A stretch of 64,000 nt of DNA, taken from the NCBI GenBank assembly GCA_011634665.1, contig WAEK01000010.1, positions 1,329,001 through 1,393,000 of the forward strand, given 5' to 3'. Origin of the DNA: Mortierella sp. BCC40632. Its lineage: Eukaryota; Mortierellomycota; Mortierellomycetes; Mortierellales; Mortierellaceae. The position numbers and the translations under genes were made by a program. Of the stretch, positions 24,976 to 34,869 are shown piece after piece (position 1 is the first letter of the stretch; every line of letters starts with the position of its first letter). The notes under the pieces were generated by a model that did no database searches, was not told where the DNA came from, and saw only the letters and a program-made list of their open reading frames with translations.

Positions 24976-25060
24976 AATTTAAAAGTCAAGTAGAACCCAT
25001 TATCTAGGAGTCTCCTACTCCCCTGCCAACAATTAGAACAATGACCTTTTCAATCCTAGA
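22840..25060. repeat. Spacer unit C of the ML-gene tandem array
   Basis: Third spacer copy. Positions 23165-23560 match unit D (26560-26955), whereas 23620-24240 and 24455-24930 match unit B. A CAGA microsatellite (24382-24412) and a poly-A tract (24927-24970) occur at the same places as in unit B. No intact gene. Confidence 0.75.
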
Positions 25061-25252
25061 ACTCTTACCTGTCTTTCACGCGCCAAAAGAGAGAGTATAA
25101 GATATGCAGAACACAAATAATGGCCAGGATGTGTGCAACATCAGGTACACTGTCAGCCTTGGACTCTGCATTGACTGGAATGGTTGACACTTTCAATGCT
25201 CTCCGAGTTGAAGAGAGGATTGCCAAACACCATCTTTGACAACGAGAAGTTG

Positions 25253-25260
25253 TATAAAAA
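25253..25260 (+). promoter_or_regulatory. TATA box of ML gene 3
   Basis: TATAAAAA lies 99 bases before the ATG; the surrounding 200 bases are nearly the same as in gene 1. Confidence 0.65.
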
Positions 25261-25351
25261 GAGCTCGATTTTAAACCTGCGTCAGCCGTCGTTGCCCTAT
25301 CTTCCTTCAACACATCCACGCCACTGCCTCTTCCACCTTCAATTTCTCACC

Positions 25352-25810
25352 ATGAAATTCATTGCCGCCTTGGCTGCCTTTGCCTTCGCCGCTGTTGCTA
25401 ACGCTCAGCAGCCCGCATGGTCTAACTGTGCCGCGGTCTATGCTGACATGGACGTCACCGCCTTTTCAATCAGCCCCTACCCCGTTTGCGTCGGAAAGAA
25501 GGCCTGCATTGCGGCCACTGGTACCTTGAAGAACGAAATCATCGATGGTGGCACGTTCTCGGTCATTGGCCGCTACCTTGGCATTGTCGTCTACACTGAC
25601 GAATATGACCTCAGCAGCTTGCTCAGCCAGCAGGATCCTCCTCTTATTTGCCCTATCCCCATCACCCAGAATTCGATCCAGATCTGCTTCACCTACAAAC
25701 CCGATGCCCCTATCGGTATTCCCATCGAAATCGCATTCCAGGCCATCAACGGCAGTGGCGATGTCATCTTCTGCCAAAAGGCTACTGGTATCGTTGCCAA
25801 CCACTGCTAA
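25352..25810 (+). CDS. Secreted ML-domain protein, array copy 3, lacking one conserved cysteine
   Basis: 152 residues, single exon. The signal peptide is almost identical to copy 1, but the mature part has changed a lot. The conserved DLC motif reads DLS (residue 88 is Ser) while its likely partner in the CP motif (Cys100, here CPIP) remains, leaving seven cysteines and probably one unpaired. The Gly in the early CATGY motif has also changed (CAAVY). The frame is fully open, the promoter looks intact and the C-terminal NGSGDVIFC strand is kept, so this does not look like a simple pseudogene. It may be relaxed, newly specialised or able to dimerise through the free cysteine; these are inferences. 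Confidence 0.8.
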   Translation: MKFIAALAAFAFAAVANAQQPAWSNCAAVYADMDVTAFSISPYPVCVGKKACIAATGTLKNEIIDGGTFSVIGRYLGIVVYTDEYDLSSLLSQQDPPLICPIPITQNSIQICFTYKPDAPIGIPIEIAFQAINGSGDVIFCQKATGIVANHC

Positions 25811-26209
25811 AGAGATTCATTTCATGAGGAGGTGAACAGGAGGAGGAGGAGGAAGAATGGAGGGAGGGGAGTATGCAAGAGTTGCCTCCCTCATAATTCT
25901 CTTCTTTGCAGCTTATACAGTACAAAAAAAAAAAAAAAAGACGCGAGCATTTGACCTTGGAGTATGCGGACAACCAAAGGAATGCACATGTGGATCAACG
26001 AGAATAGGAGAATACCCGTTTAAGAAAAATCTTGACGTAAATTAAAGGATATGCAAACCCTTTAGCCTGTTGTTTGTCCTCCTCCATTTTCCAGCAGTGA
26101 TTAACTTCTCTATTGAACTGACCTTTGCTCTTCGAGGCACGAAGAATTGCCAGTATAGGCAGCCCCATTTGGAATGCTCTTTTGAACAACTATTATATGC
26201 CATCAACTA

Positions 26210-26352
26210 TTCTCCATTTCAGATGTTTTTGACCTCAGATTGCGCTGCTTATTTGAAGATTAACACCCCCCTTCGCAGTAACCCCGTGCAACGGACCGTG
26301 CATAATCCTCGAAAATAAGAATGGAAAAAACAAAAACAGATGAAATGGAGAA
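26210..26352. mobile_element. MITE-like element with 22-bp terminal inverted repeats and TA flanks
   Basis: The left end reads TTCTCCATTTCAGATG followed by TTTTTG; the reverse complement of the right end (26331-26352) matches it with two differences in 22. TA dinucleotides flank both ends (26208-26209, 26353-26354). Spacers A, B and C lack the element at the same point. Length 143 bases, no coding capacity. TA flanks and short TIRs fit a non-autonomous Tc1/mariner-type element. Confidence 0.75.
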
Positions 26353-27538
26353 TAGACTCACCATCTGTTTGGGATTACTCCGTAATAGTAGTGCAGTGGG
26401 TTGAACGACTCCAGACAGAGTGCCTTTCGATTGGAGAGAGGAGGGGCTACTCTGCGTTTTATCCATTTCACGGTTAAAATTATTCATCTCTTTGAATTGT
26501 CGGATATCTACACTTTCTTTCTGTATTCTTCTTGGGTATTTATGTTTTTAAATATTTTCGGCCAGTAGATCTTTCACAGGACCATTTATGAGATTTTCAT
26601 CTTTAGTCTGGTGAACATCATGCAATACACTCAAGTTCATCCAGTCCCTTATTACTGTGACAGTATTGCACCGTAGAGATTTCTCTCTCTCTCTTTCTTT
26701 TCTCCTTCTCTCTCCATCTTCCTTTTGGTTGTGACTATGAAGACTATGGTAAATGGAACCCCTTTTCTCTTTCTCTGACATTGTGCTTAATTACAGAAAT
26801 ACAAAGTGACGGTTTAGGTCCTCTGGAGACGAGCCCTAGTGTGATCATTAGTCGGGCTACCATTGGCAGGAGAAGCAGTCATAGTGCAACCCCAAGCCTC
26901 TCCTCTTTGACCTGGGGAAGGAGAGCAAAGCCGCGTGGATGCAAGTGGTGTTAGGATAATGTGCATGCGATATCCACTTGCTTGTGCCTTGGTCCGATAT
27001 CTCGAGAGAATCCCTCGTTCTTGCATTCTCGGAGTCACAACTGCCTCTTCCTCTCATTCGAAAGTACCACTCATGATCTCAACTGCTAAACTACACTGAG
27101 ATATTCTGACCAGCTTGGATTATATCAGGGGTACCTTTCGATGATTCCCAATTATCGCCTCCGCCAATGCACCTCCAGTTGATCTAAAATCTTCTTTTCA
27201 GAGCCTGGAGAGGCATGCGAATTGAACCCTTGCAACTTTTTGACACACCCATCAGTGGAGAGAACAACTTGGACCAAGCAACTGCGTAGGCATATGCTCT
27301 GCAATGTGTAAAGTCTATGCGTTCATCTTGACTCGTTCCGATGCACGTCGGGCCGGATGAAAGGACAAACCTGACTATTCAATGTTCCAAGTAAAAAAAA
27401 TAAAAAGGCTGGATTGAAGAATCTCATCAATCAGATGTCGAGAAGAAGATCAGGTGCTTTAGTCTATCTTGACTATAAGCTATCAAGTAAACCTAGGATA
27501 AAAGAAAGCAGGGCGCCTCCCCAAGTCGAGAGACAGAG

Positions 27539-27573
<35 letters not shown>

Positions 27574-28002
27574 TTGTGAATGTCCCCAAAGCGGCGTACA
27601 TGCTCTGTGGAAAACAATGTATACAAAGTGCACTTTAGGATGGATATTGAGCCAAGGACCTGGGGACAACAGAAAAAAGAATAGTGATGTAGACGTCGGC
27701 GCAAACCCCACACAAAAGATACGCACTTGTGGAGAAGTTTGTTATGCTCTGAGAGAGATTGAGGATGAGATGAGACGATTTGACCCGCCTCGGCCATATC
27801 CGCCCATTCCATAAGGAGAAGAAGAGGAGCAAACATTTTTTTTAAGACCTCGTTCCTAATGGTGTGAGATGTATAACTGGGCAAGTGCATTCTAAGGCTG
27901 CTCTGCACGGTCCTGCAGGGGTGTGTGTGAGCCGTTAGTGGTCTTCTCTCTCCTCCGCTTTAGAACCCCATCAAGACAGGTTGGGCGGCAAGTACAAAGA
28001 GT

Positions 28003-28164
28003 TGCATGACCACGAGTATCGAACGAATCCCTTCTGTCCATCGTCCCTCCCCCACCCGCCTTCTTCCCAGAGCCGCAACATTCTGGAATGCATTTCCAGA
28101 AGAGTCCGAGCACCCGAAGACAGCTTTATGCCAAAAAAGTCGTCAAGAAGAACCTGTCATCTAG
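28003..28164 (+). pseudogene. Possible remnant of a non-LTR retrotransposon reverse transcriptase C-terminus
   Basis: This frame reads 53 residues to a stop and contains RLLPRAATFWNAFPEE, which resembles the RxxxxWNxLPxE motif near the end of many LINE-type reverse transcriptases. Homologous DNA in units A, B and C (near 18180, 21500 and 24790) has in-frame stops. No catalytic reverse transcriptase motif was found nearby, so this is a tail fragment at best. Assignment rests on one motif remembered from the family. Confidence 0.3.
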
Positions 28165-28407
28165 GAGCCCCTTTCACTCCTTCCAGCAAATAAGACATTG
28201 ATCTTTTCGACCACCAAGCGCTTACCTAGCTTTCGCGAGCCGAAAGATCGAGTAAAAGACAGACAGGACAAAGGAATGTCCAGGATGTGTGCAACATCAA
28301 GCGCATTGTCAGTCTTGGTCTCTGCATTGACAGGGCGGGCCGACATTGTCCATGCTCTCCGAGTCGAAGAGAAGGATGTCAACCCCACCTTTAATGATGA
28401 AAAATGG

Positions 28408-28415
28408 TATAAAAA
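28408..28415 (+). promoter_or_regulatory. TATA box of ML gene 4
   Basis: TATAAAAA, 101 bases before the ATG. The promoter block from about 28280 is recognisable but more diverged than in genes 1-3. Confidence 0.6.
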
Positions 28416-28508
28416 GAGCTCGATCATAAACCTGTACCAGTCATTCATCGCCTCCATCTTCTTTCAACACATCCACTCCATCGCCTCCTTCACTTTCAAT
28501 CTCTAGCC

Positions 28509-28976
28509 ATGAAGCTCATTGCCGCCTTTGCCGCCTTTGCCCTTGCCGCTCTCTCCAGCGCCCAGCCAACGCTTCCCCCAATTGTCAACTGTGCCACGGG
28601 CTACACCGACATTGATATTACCACCTTCACCATCTCCCCCTACCCTCTCTGCGTTGGAAAGCAGGTCTGCGCTGAGGGTACTGGTGTCTTGAAGAACGAG
28701 GTCATCGAGGGTGGTACGCTCTCCATCGTCGGTCGCTACTTCGGTCTTGTCGTCTACACTGATGACTATGACCTCTGTGACTTGCTTAGCAAGCAGGACC
28801 CTCCCCTTCTCTGCCCTGTCTCCACCGATCACACCTCACTCAAGGCCTGCATTATGGTCAAGCCTGATGCCCCCACCGGTATCCCCGTCGAGCTCACCGT
28901 CGAGGCCATCAACGGCAGTGGTGAGGTCCTTTTCTGCCAGAGGGCCCTTGGTGCTGTTGCCGCCGTCTGCCCCTAG
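28509..28976 (+). CDS. Secreted ML-domain (NPC2-like) protein, array copy 4
   Basis: 155 residues, single exon. Signal peptide of about 18 residues, then an ML domain with a slightly longer N-terminal loop (a Pro-rich insertion before the first cysteine) and all eight cysteines; the last is followed by one extra Pro. The DYDLCDLLSKQDPP region and the DHTSLKACIMVKPDAP segment distinguish it from copies 1-3. Large parts (SPYPLCVGKQVCAEG, IPVELTVEAINGSGEVLFC) are shared with copy 5, so copies 4 and 5 form one subgroup and 1-3 another. Confidence 0.85.
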   Translation: MKLIAAFAAFALAALSSAQPTLPPIVNCATGYTDIDITTFTISPYPLCVGKQVCAEGTGVLKNEVIEGGTLSIVGRYFGLVVYTDDYDLCDLLSKQDPPLLCPVSTDHTSLKACIMVKPDAPTGIPVELTVEAINGSGEVLFCQRALGAVAAVCP

Positions 28977-29254
28977 AAAAAAAAAAAAAGGATTCGTTTT
29001 CATGAAGGGGTGGAGAAGTGGAAAAAAAGGAACAGGAGGAGCGAGAGAGAGAGAGAGAAAGAGGGACAATTTGACAGATCTCTCGCACCTCTTTCCTTCA
29101 CCCCTATAAGACGCGCGCGCATCCGACCTAGGTGTGTGCAGATAATCAAAGGGACACTACGCGTGAATCCTTGAGAATAGGAGGAAATTTGAATGTCAAT
29201 AAAAATAAAAAACAAAAAAAAAGTCCTAGGGACTCTTCTTTCCTCTTTCTTTTC

Positions 29255-29290
<36 letters not shown>

Positions 29291-30123
29291 ATCTTGGCGT
29301 GAAAAAAAAAGTGCATGTGCAAACCAATGGTTCATTGCTTACGTTCCCATTTTCCGTTCAAAAAAAAAGAAGAGAAGAAGGAGGGGGAGAGGAGGAGTGT
29401 TCCTTTTTGACCCCCCGCCCAAAGGAACAAGTCTTGGGAGAAATGACACAAGGTTCAGTTCACACTTCTTGCACTCAATACTGCTGTGATCCCCACCTTT
29501 TCCTTTTATTTCTCTTCTGAAAACAATCAGAGACGGCGAAGAAGAAGAAGAAGAAGAAGAAAAAGCCCGTGATGACACAGGGTCGTGTCAATAAACACCG
29601 CCTATCCATTGCGATGAGCGAATAACAATGAGGGGAAAAAAAATGTAAAGAAAAGAAAAGGTGGAGGACAAGTGAGTGGATGAGGAGTGAGATAGTAAGC
29701 GAGAGAAAAAAGAAGGAAGCAGTGGAATAGAAAAATGTAAAGTCAAGAAGAGAGTTGACCTTGTGATTCCCTGGGCAGGAAGCGAGGTACAAAGTTTAGA
29801 AACCGCATCAGAGCCGATAACTTTTCAGAAGGAAGAAGGGAGACGAAGAGGAAGATGATTGCCCTCTCTCTCTATCTATCTCTATCCTTCGCTCTCTTTC
29901 ACTTTCTCTTTCTCTTTTCCCCCTAGTGCACTTCTGTCTCATTCCGTGGTGCAAATAACCCGAAAGTGTACTTAAAAAAAAAAAATAAAATAAAAAAAAC
30001 TACAGTCGCTGTATTAAACCACCGAGGCATGAAAGAGCGGAATGGGCGGAAGGAACTTTGTACCAACGCGTAATGCCACCAAAAAGGAGCCCTGCCTTCT
30101 TTTTTCACCGCTCATGCTGCTGC
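28977..30123. other. Intergenic region, no gene recognised
   Basis: A-rich and GA-rich low complexity including poly-A at 29258-29286 and a GAA run near 29540. Open frames here translate into homopolymer artefacts. Nothing supportable on either strand. Confidence 0.5.
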
Positions 30124-31406
30124 TCAGACAAAACATGACGAAAGGCTCAAAAGGTACAACAGTAGACCTGTGGCAAGCGTAACGACCACAATGGGCTTAC
30201 TAAAGTAGAATGATGACTCCTCTTCCTTCTGCACTTTAGGGGTGGGGGTAGGGGTGAGAGAAGAAGAAGGAGCAGGAATTGGGGTCAGTGAACACGGGAC
30301 GTCTAGACAAGGATACCGCCTGGAAAGACAAGCAATAGCGAAGACAAGAAAAATAGGGTAGGTGAATCAGAATGTTGTGGAGGAATAGGATACAAAAATG
30401 TAATACAGTTTACCTGGGCATGCGATGTGGAGAGGAAACTCTGTCTGGGCAGAAAGGAGGAGCCTAAGATAGAGCCTGGCCAGAGGGAACAACAAAGAAA
30501 GGATGGAGGGGGGGGAGGGAGGGAAACAGCAAACAATTTACCCGCTCATGCTCCAACTTGCCCGTGGCTCTCCAATGCATTTCGTTGGTACGGAATGAGA
30601 GGGGGACCCAAACTTTGTGTCAACTGGGACGCGTCCGAGGAACTCCCTTCGTTTGACTGCCGAGCCACACACTCTCTCTCCATCCACCTGTCCTTCCCTT
30701 TGAGCAACATTAAACGCATACCTCTGAATACGCAAAATGCATTCGTGCACAAACAAACTGACTGACGGGATAAGAGGCACAGAGTCAAGACGGGGACAAA
30801 AGGTAGACAAGGTTGACAGGCGTAGAGTGTGCTCTGTAGACATTGGCAACACACAGAGTGGATATCCAAGATGTGTGGCATCGAGTAATGTGCGCGGAAG
30901 CATGTCAACAAATCGAGTCAGCCCATTTTCAGACATCAGCCATTGTGGTGTCGCCTATTCCTCGAACTTGGCCTTGACATTGTTGTTTTGTTATTGATTT
31001 TTGTCTGCATAGAAGCTGGGTGCAGGGACGAATCCCTCTGGATCCAAAGAGTTGTTTTCTCCCATTGTTCTGTAGGCCTGCTACTAGTGTCCCCATGCTT
31101 TGTCCTCAACTCAGACCAGTTTCAGGACTCAAACAGGCATGGGTCCTAGTCAGCTCACTCAGCTCGTTCATTTAGAGCAGAGCAGACGCTTTTCATTGGT
31201 CAATTAGGTTCGTCGATCCAAAGATTTTTGCCCGAGTCGTTTAATTCAACGAGTGTGGGGGAAGGATGGAAGTGGCATCTTGATGCAACAAAACAACTAC
31301 TAAGGCGATATACTTACCCGAACAAGAAATATCCCGTCCCCAGAACCATAGCGGAGAGTGTAGCATGCTCTCCTCCTAACTTCCTTGAAAACTCTAATAG
31401 AAACAT
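30124..31406 (-). CDS. Tentative multi-exon gene for a small membrane protein
   Basis: Several exon-like pieces on the minus strand, order uncertain. A first piece (31406..31318) starts with ATG, encodes FSRKLGGEHATLSAMVLGTG and ends at a good donor. Middle pieces with fitting splice signals lie near 30770-30725, 30662-30542 and 30475-30414. The last piece (30302..30124) encodes a Thr/Pro linker and a C-terminal hydrophobic helix (KPIVVVTLATGLLLYLL) before a stop. They may belong to one gene or to two: the first piece loosely recalls a small F-type ATP synthase subunit, the last a tail-anchored or GPI-type end. Phases can be closed in more than one way, so no single model is offered. Confidence 0.25.
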
Positions 31407-32743
31407 GAGGACGAAGGCAACAAGAACAAACAGCCGCAGTCAGGTCAGCGGAGAACAGAGGGGGAAGAGAGAGAGAGAGAGAGAGAGAGAAGCCAGCAGA
31501 AAAAGGCGAACGTTTGTGGAGCGCACACAAACAATTCGAACGGAAACAAGATTACTAACCCGTATTATAGGCATGCACGCCATGACCCCTCTAATTCCTT
31601 CTCTTACCCATAGTCTTGCCCCCTCCCCCTTGTGCTCTGTAATATTCTCTACTCGCACTCTCTCAGTGCGCGAGGTTAATCTGGGTCATTCTCCCTAGAA
31701 TCTCTTTGATTCATTTTTGCTTGGAGCTGCCGAGTTCAGGGGTGGTAGGAGGACAAAGAATGAAAATGGTCAAGTGTCCTACAAGTCATGACAGCAAAAC
31801 CGCCAAAATCAACATCGAGATGACCCTTTCCTTACCCCATCTTGCGCCTGGATCCAGAAAAAAGGAAGAGAGAATGATCTAGAACGTTGGAACTCCACTA
31901 TTCTCCTTGGGAGGTAGCCTTTGAAGGTCTGACTTGTCGGCTGTGTTGTATCACAGGCAAAGGCCCGCGTCTCCTTTCCTTTTTTTTTTTTTTTTTTTTC
32001 TTCTGCTGACACCTTCACATCTGTTCATTATTGCCTTTGGACTGCTGACACAACCACAACAGTCCATTGCAAGAATGATGGATTCGCAAGTGCAAGAGAA
32101 AATACTCCGTGTATGGTACTCTGTAAAGTGGGCAAGATGTATTGACCTTTGGAATCCTTAGCATCCCAACCCTTACTCACGGGTGTTTTTGATCGGGGTC
32201 ACCCCATTCAATCCTTTATTTTTTTTTGGTGGCACAGCAATAGTAAGAGGAGAATGAATACCCAGGTCGTGGTAGTGTGTCGAAAAAGCCCTTTTCCAGG
32301 TTGTGGGTCGCGCGCCTCAAGAACAGATTATGTTCCTGCTCCCTCTTGTTGGTGGGAGAGGTGAAAGAGGCGACAGAGAGAAGTCGAATGCAGCGCCGAA
32401 GTTACGTTGTACGATGTTTGTTGTTTGCTGTGACTTGGGCTACTTCTCACAGCGATGCACTAAGAGCCCGGGATGTGTTTTCTCGATTCTTTTTTCAAGG
32501 GCTAACTTTGTGACCATTCCTCTTCTCCCTGCCCACGGTCAGCCCAACTTTTTTCAACCTTTTGATTTTTAGAGTACACACACAACATATCATGCAGATC
32601 GAGAGAGGACCAAGGATCGATGCATGTCTCGGGAACAAAAGGAAACACAAGTAGAGTATTACATACAGTATTGAACACGGCCAACGTTTCGCTACAGTTT
32701 AGACACAAAGCAAAAGAGTTTTCTACTCTCTTTCTCTCTCTCC
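31407..32743. other. Intergenic region, no gene recognised
   Basis: Contains a GA microsatellite (31469-31490), a poly-T run (31981-31999) and no exon with a recognisable product. An open plus-strand frame at 31228-31698 shows no family features. Confidence 0.45.
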
Positions 32744-32979
32744 TCAACTGACCCAATCCTTTAATGCAGAATACAGAGGCACAACTGCAATCACAGCAGC
32801 GAGCACAACAGCACGCACGATGGACAAGTATACTTGCAAGCAGCACAAACTTCTGTTCCATGTGAATGCATTGAGCCAAGAACTAGTTAGACGCCTCTCC
32901 CTTCAGACGATTGGGCTCTAGATCGTTCCTTTCTCTGCTTACCTTCTCCACCGCCTGCGCGGCGATGGATTCTCGCCAT
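32744..32979 (-). CDS. Possible 41-residue single-pass membrane protein
   Basis: Two exons, 32979..32943 and 32832..32744, join in phase across a GT-AG intron of 110 bases. The product has a short basic N-terminus (RIHRRAGGGE) and one strongly hydrophobic helix (VRAVVLAAVIAVVPLY), ending KDWVS. Such layouts occur in tiny mitochondrial or ER membrane proteins, but I do not recognise the family. It faces away from ML gene 5, with about 215 bases between the two starts, so they may share a promoter region. The case rests on splice signals, phase and composition only. Confidence 0.4.
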
Positions 32980-33083
32980 GAAGATTAGTGCAACGTACAG
33001 GAATGCTCTTGAGGAGAAGGGTAGACTAACATGAAGAGTTTCGCCAACTGTTGTCATCGGTTAAAAGGTAGGCTTCTTTCCAG

Positions 33084-33090
33084 TATAAAA
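33084..33090 (+). promoter_or_regulatory. TATA box of ML gene 5
   Basis: TATAAAA lies 112 bases before the ATG. The flanks do not resemble the promoter block of genes 1-4, so this copy probably has its own control. Confidence 0.55.
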
Positions 33091-33195
33091 ACCAGGCATC
33101 CCTTCGCTCAATTTTTTAATCCGCACTCGCACTCAACTCTCCAGCTCCTCATCAAGCCTTCGCCGCTCTTCCACCTCAAGCTTACCATCGCAAAC

Positions 33196-33651
33196 ATGAA
33201 GTTCTTCGCCGCCGTCGCTTCCCTTGCTCTTGCCGCTGTTGTCAGCGCTCAGCAGCCCACCTTCACCAACTGCGCTACGGGCTACACTGACATCGACATC
33301 ACCGCCTTCACCATCAGCCCCTACCCTCTTTGCGTTGGAAAGCAGGTCTGCGCTGAGGGTACTGGTACCTTGAAGAACGAGGTCATCGAGGGTGGTACGC
33401 TCTCCATCGTCGGTCGCTACTTCGGTCTTGTCGTCTACACTGACGACTATGACCTCTGCACCTTGCTCGGCCAGCAGACCCCCCCTCTCCCCTGCCCCGT
33501 CCCCACCACCCAGAACTCGATCAAGGCCTGCATCACCGTCAAGCCCGATGCCCCCACCGGTATCCCCGTCGAGCTCACCGTCGAGGCCATCAACGGCAGC
33601 GGCGAGGTCCTCTTCTGCCAGAAGGCCACCGTCACCGCCGAAAACTGCTAA
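33196..33651 (+). CDS. Secreted ML-domain (NPC2-like) protein, array copy 5
   Basis: 151 residues, single exon: 19-residue signal peptide and a complete ML domain with all eight cysteines. The mature sequence looks like a mixture: TFTNCATGYTD and LLGQQTPPLPCPVPTTQNS agree with copy 1, whereas the SPYPLCVGKQVCAEG and IPVELTVEAINGSG segments agree with copy 4. It lies 4.2 kb beyond copy 4, lacks the repeated spacer and has a different promoter. Its codons are strongly C-ending, suggesting high expression. It may be the conserved founder of the cluster, or a product of conversion between copies; that is inference. As in the others, the ATG begins the signal peptide. Confidence 0.87.
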   Translation: MKFFAAVASLALAAVVSAQQPTFTNCATGYTDIDITAFTISPYPLCVGKQVCAEGTGTLKNEVIEGGTLSIVGRYFGLVVYTDDYDLCTLLGQQTPPLPCPVPTTQNSIKACITVKPDAPTGIPVELTVEAINGSGEVLFCQKATVTAENC

Positions 33652-34860
33652 GCAGTTTACCTCTTTTTGGTCTCTCATTCTGGGAATCCAGACTGTTAGT
33701 CCCAAAAAGACTCTATTGAGGTTTTCCCTTTTTGGCCAGACCTTAATGTTGGCTTGACTTTGAATCGCTCGCCAACCAACCCTAGTGCTGAGCACTATAG
33801 CAAAAGAAAAAAATCCAATTAAAAACCGATTTACTCTACATGTCATTGAAAAGGATTGTTGCTTCTGGACTGTCTAAACTACCCGAAATATTGATAGGAG
33901 AAGAGAAGGAAGGGGAGAGGGAAATTTTTATGAAGTTGCATTAAAAAAAAGGGAGTGGGATTGGTGGGTAAAAGTCTGTGCACCCCTATTTTGCCTCGGT
34001 AATCCACTGTCGTACAGAATGAATTTTTCTCTCCTGTCGGTGCATTGGAATTTACGTTTTGGTGAAGGGGAGGGGATTGGAACATTGTTCTGCCGTAGTC
34101 TAGAGGCTTTAGGGCACGCCGCTGGAATTGCTCAAAAAGGTACCAACGCCGCTGCTCTAGGAAGGTAAGCATTATTGGCGACTCTAGCCGCTTCTGCCAT
34201 ACAGTCTACCCTCCGAGTCAAAACATCAACCGTTTCCACTTGGGCTTGACAGTGTGCAAAGGATATGGACGTCTTACAAAACTATAACGTCGTAACTCTA
34301 TTTTTTTTTCCCTTTTTTTCTAACCTGCTTCTGCTTCTGATCCTGTTCTTCTTTTCTATCACATCTTATGCCTCTCAACCTCTGCATGACTTTGTGGCCT
34401 CGACTTTTTTTTTTTTTTTTTTTGTTACCTAATTTCTCCACTGGCTGCCTGCTCGAATAGTCAACTCCTCCCAGTCTCACTATGAATTACAGTATATATA
34501 CACCAATTTAATTCATCAAAGAAAGCCAAATGAGCATTGAATAAAAACCATGGTTTGATGAAAATAAAAATAAAATTACATCCTGGGTATGTTGACTAAG
34601 TCTGTCTTACGGAGGTCTGGGCTGGCCATGTCTCGATCCTGATGAGGGGCTGTGGTCTAGTTGCTTTTGTGAGAAAAGAATCAGAGGATAGAGGAGGGCT
34701 GTGGCTGGAAGGAAGTGAAGAGAAAGGGGGGAGGAGAGGAGAATTCAAGTCGTCTACAGGGCTCAACCAGAAGCATTCATCCAACATGAGGACTTGTGTG
34801 AAGTCCCTAGTCAATAAAGAATGACTATCTACAGAACCTCACACTTCTCTCCACTCTAGC
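33652..34860. other. Intergenic region, no gene recognised
   Basis: No frame with recognisable features. Poly-T at 34405-34423 and a simple GA-rich stretch near 34690-34740. Confidence 0.45.
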
Positions 34861-34869
34861 CTTGGGGCA

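Larger units (their letters stand above)
26100..28200. repeat. Spacer unit D of the ML-gene tandem array
   Basis: Fourth and most diverged spacer. It keeps the opening block (about 26355-26470), a segment matching unit C (26560-26955), and a degraded form of the middle block found near 16760, 20438 and 23754. It also carries a small TIR element (26210-26352), a GA microsatellite (27546-27572) and the clearest copy of the retrotransposon-tail-like frame (28003-28164). Confidence 0.7.

Noticed and set aside
18684..33846. Long minus-strand frames opposite the ML genes
   Set aside because: They are shadow frames produced by the biased, C-ending codons of the ML genes; no start context or family motif.
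34640..34670. A tRNA-like D-arm motif (GTGGTCTAGTTG)
   Set aside because: No acceptor, anticodon or T-arm pairing follows within tRNA distance.
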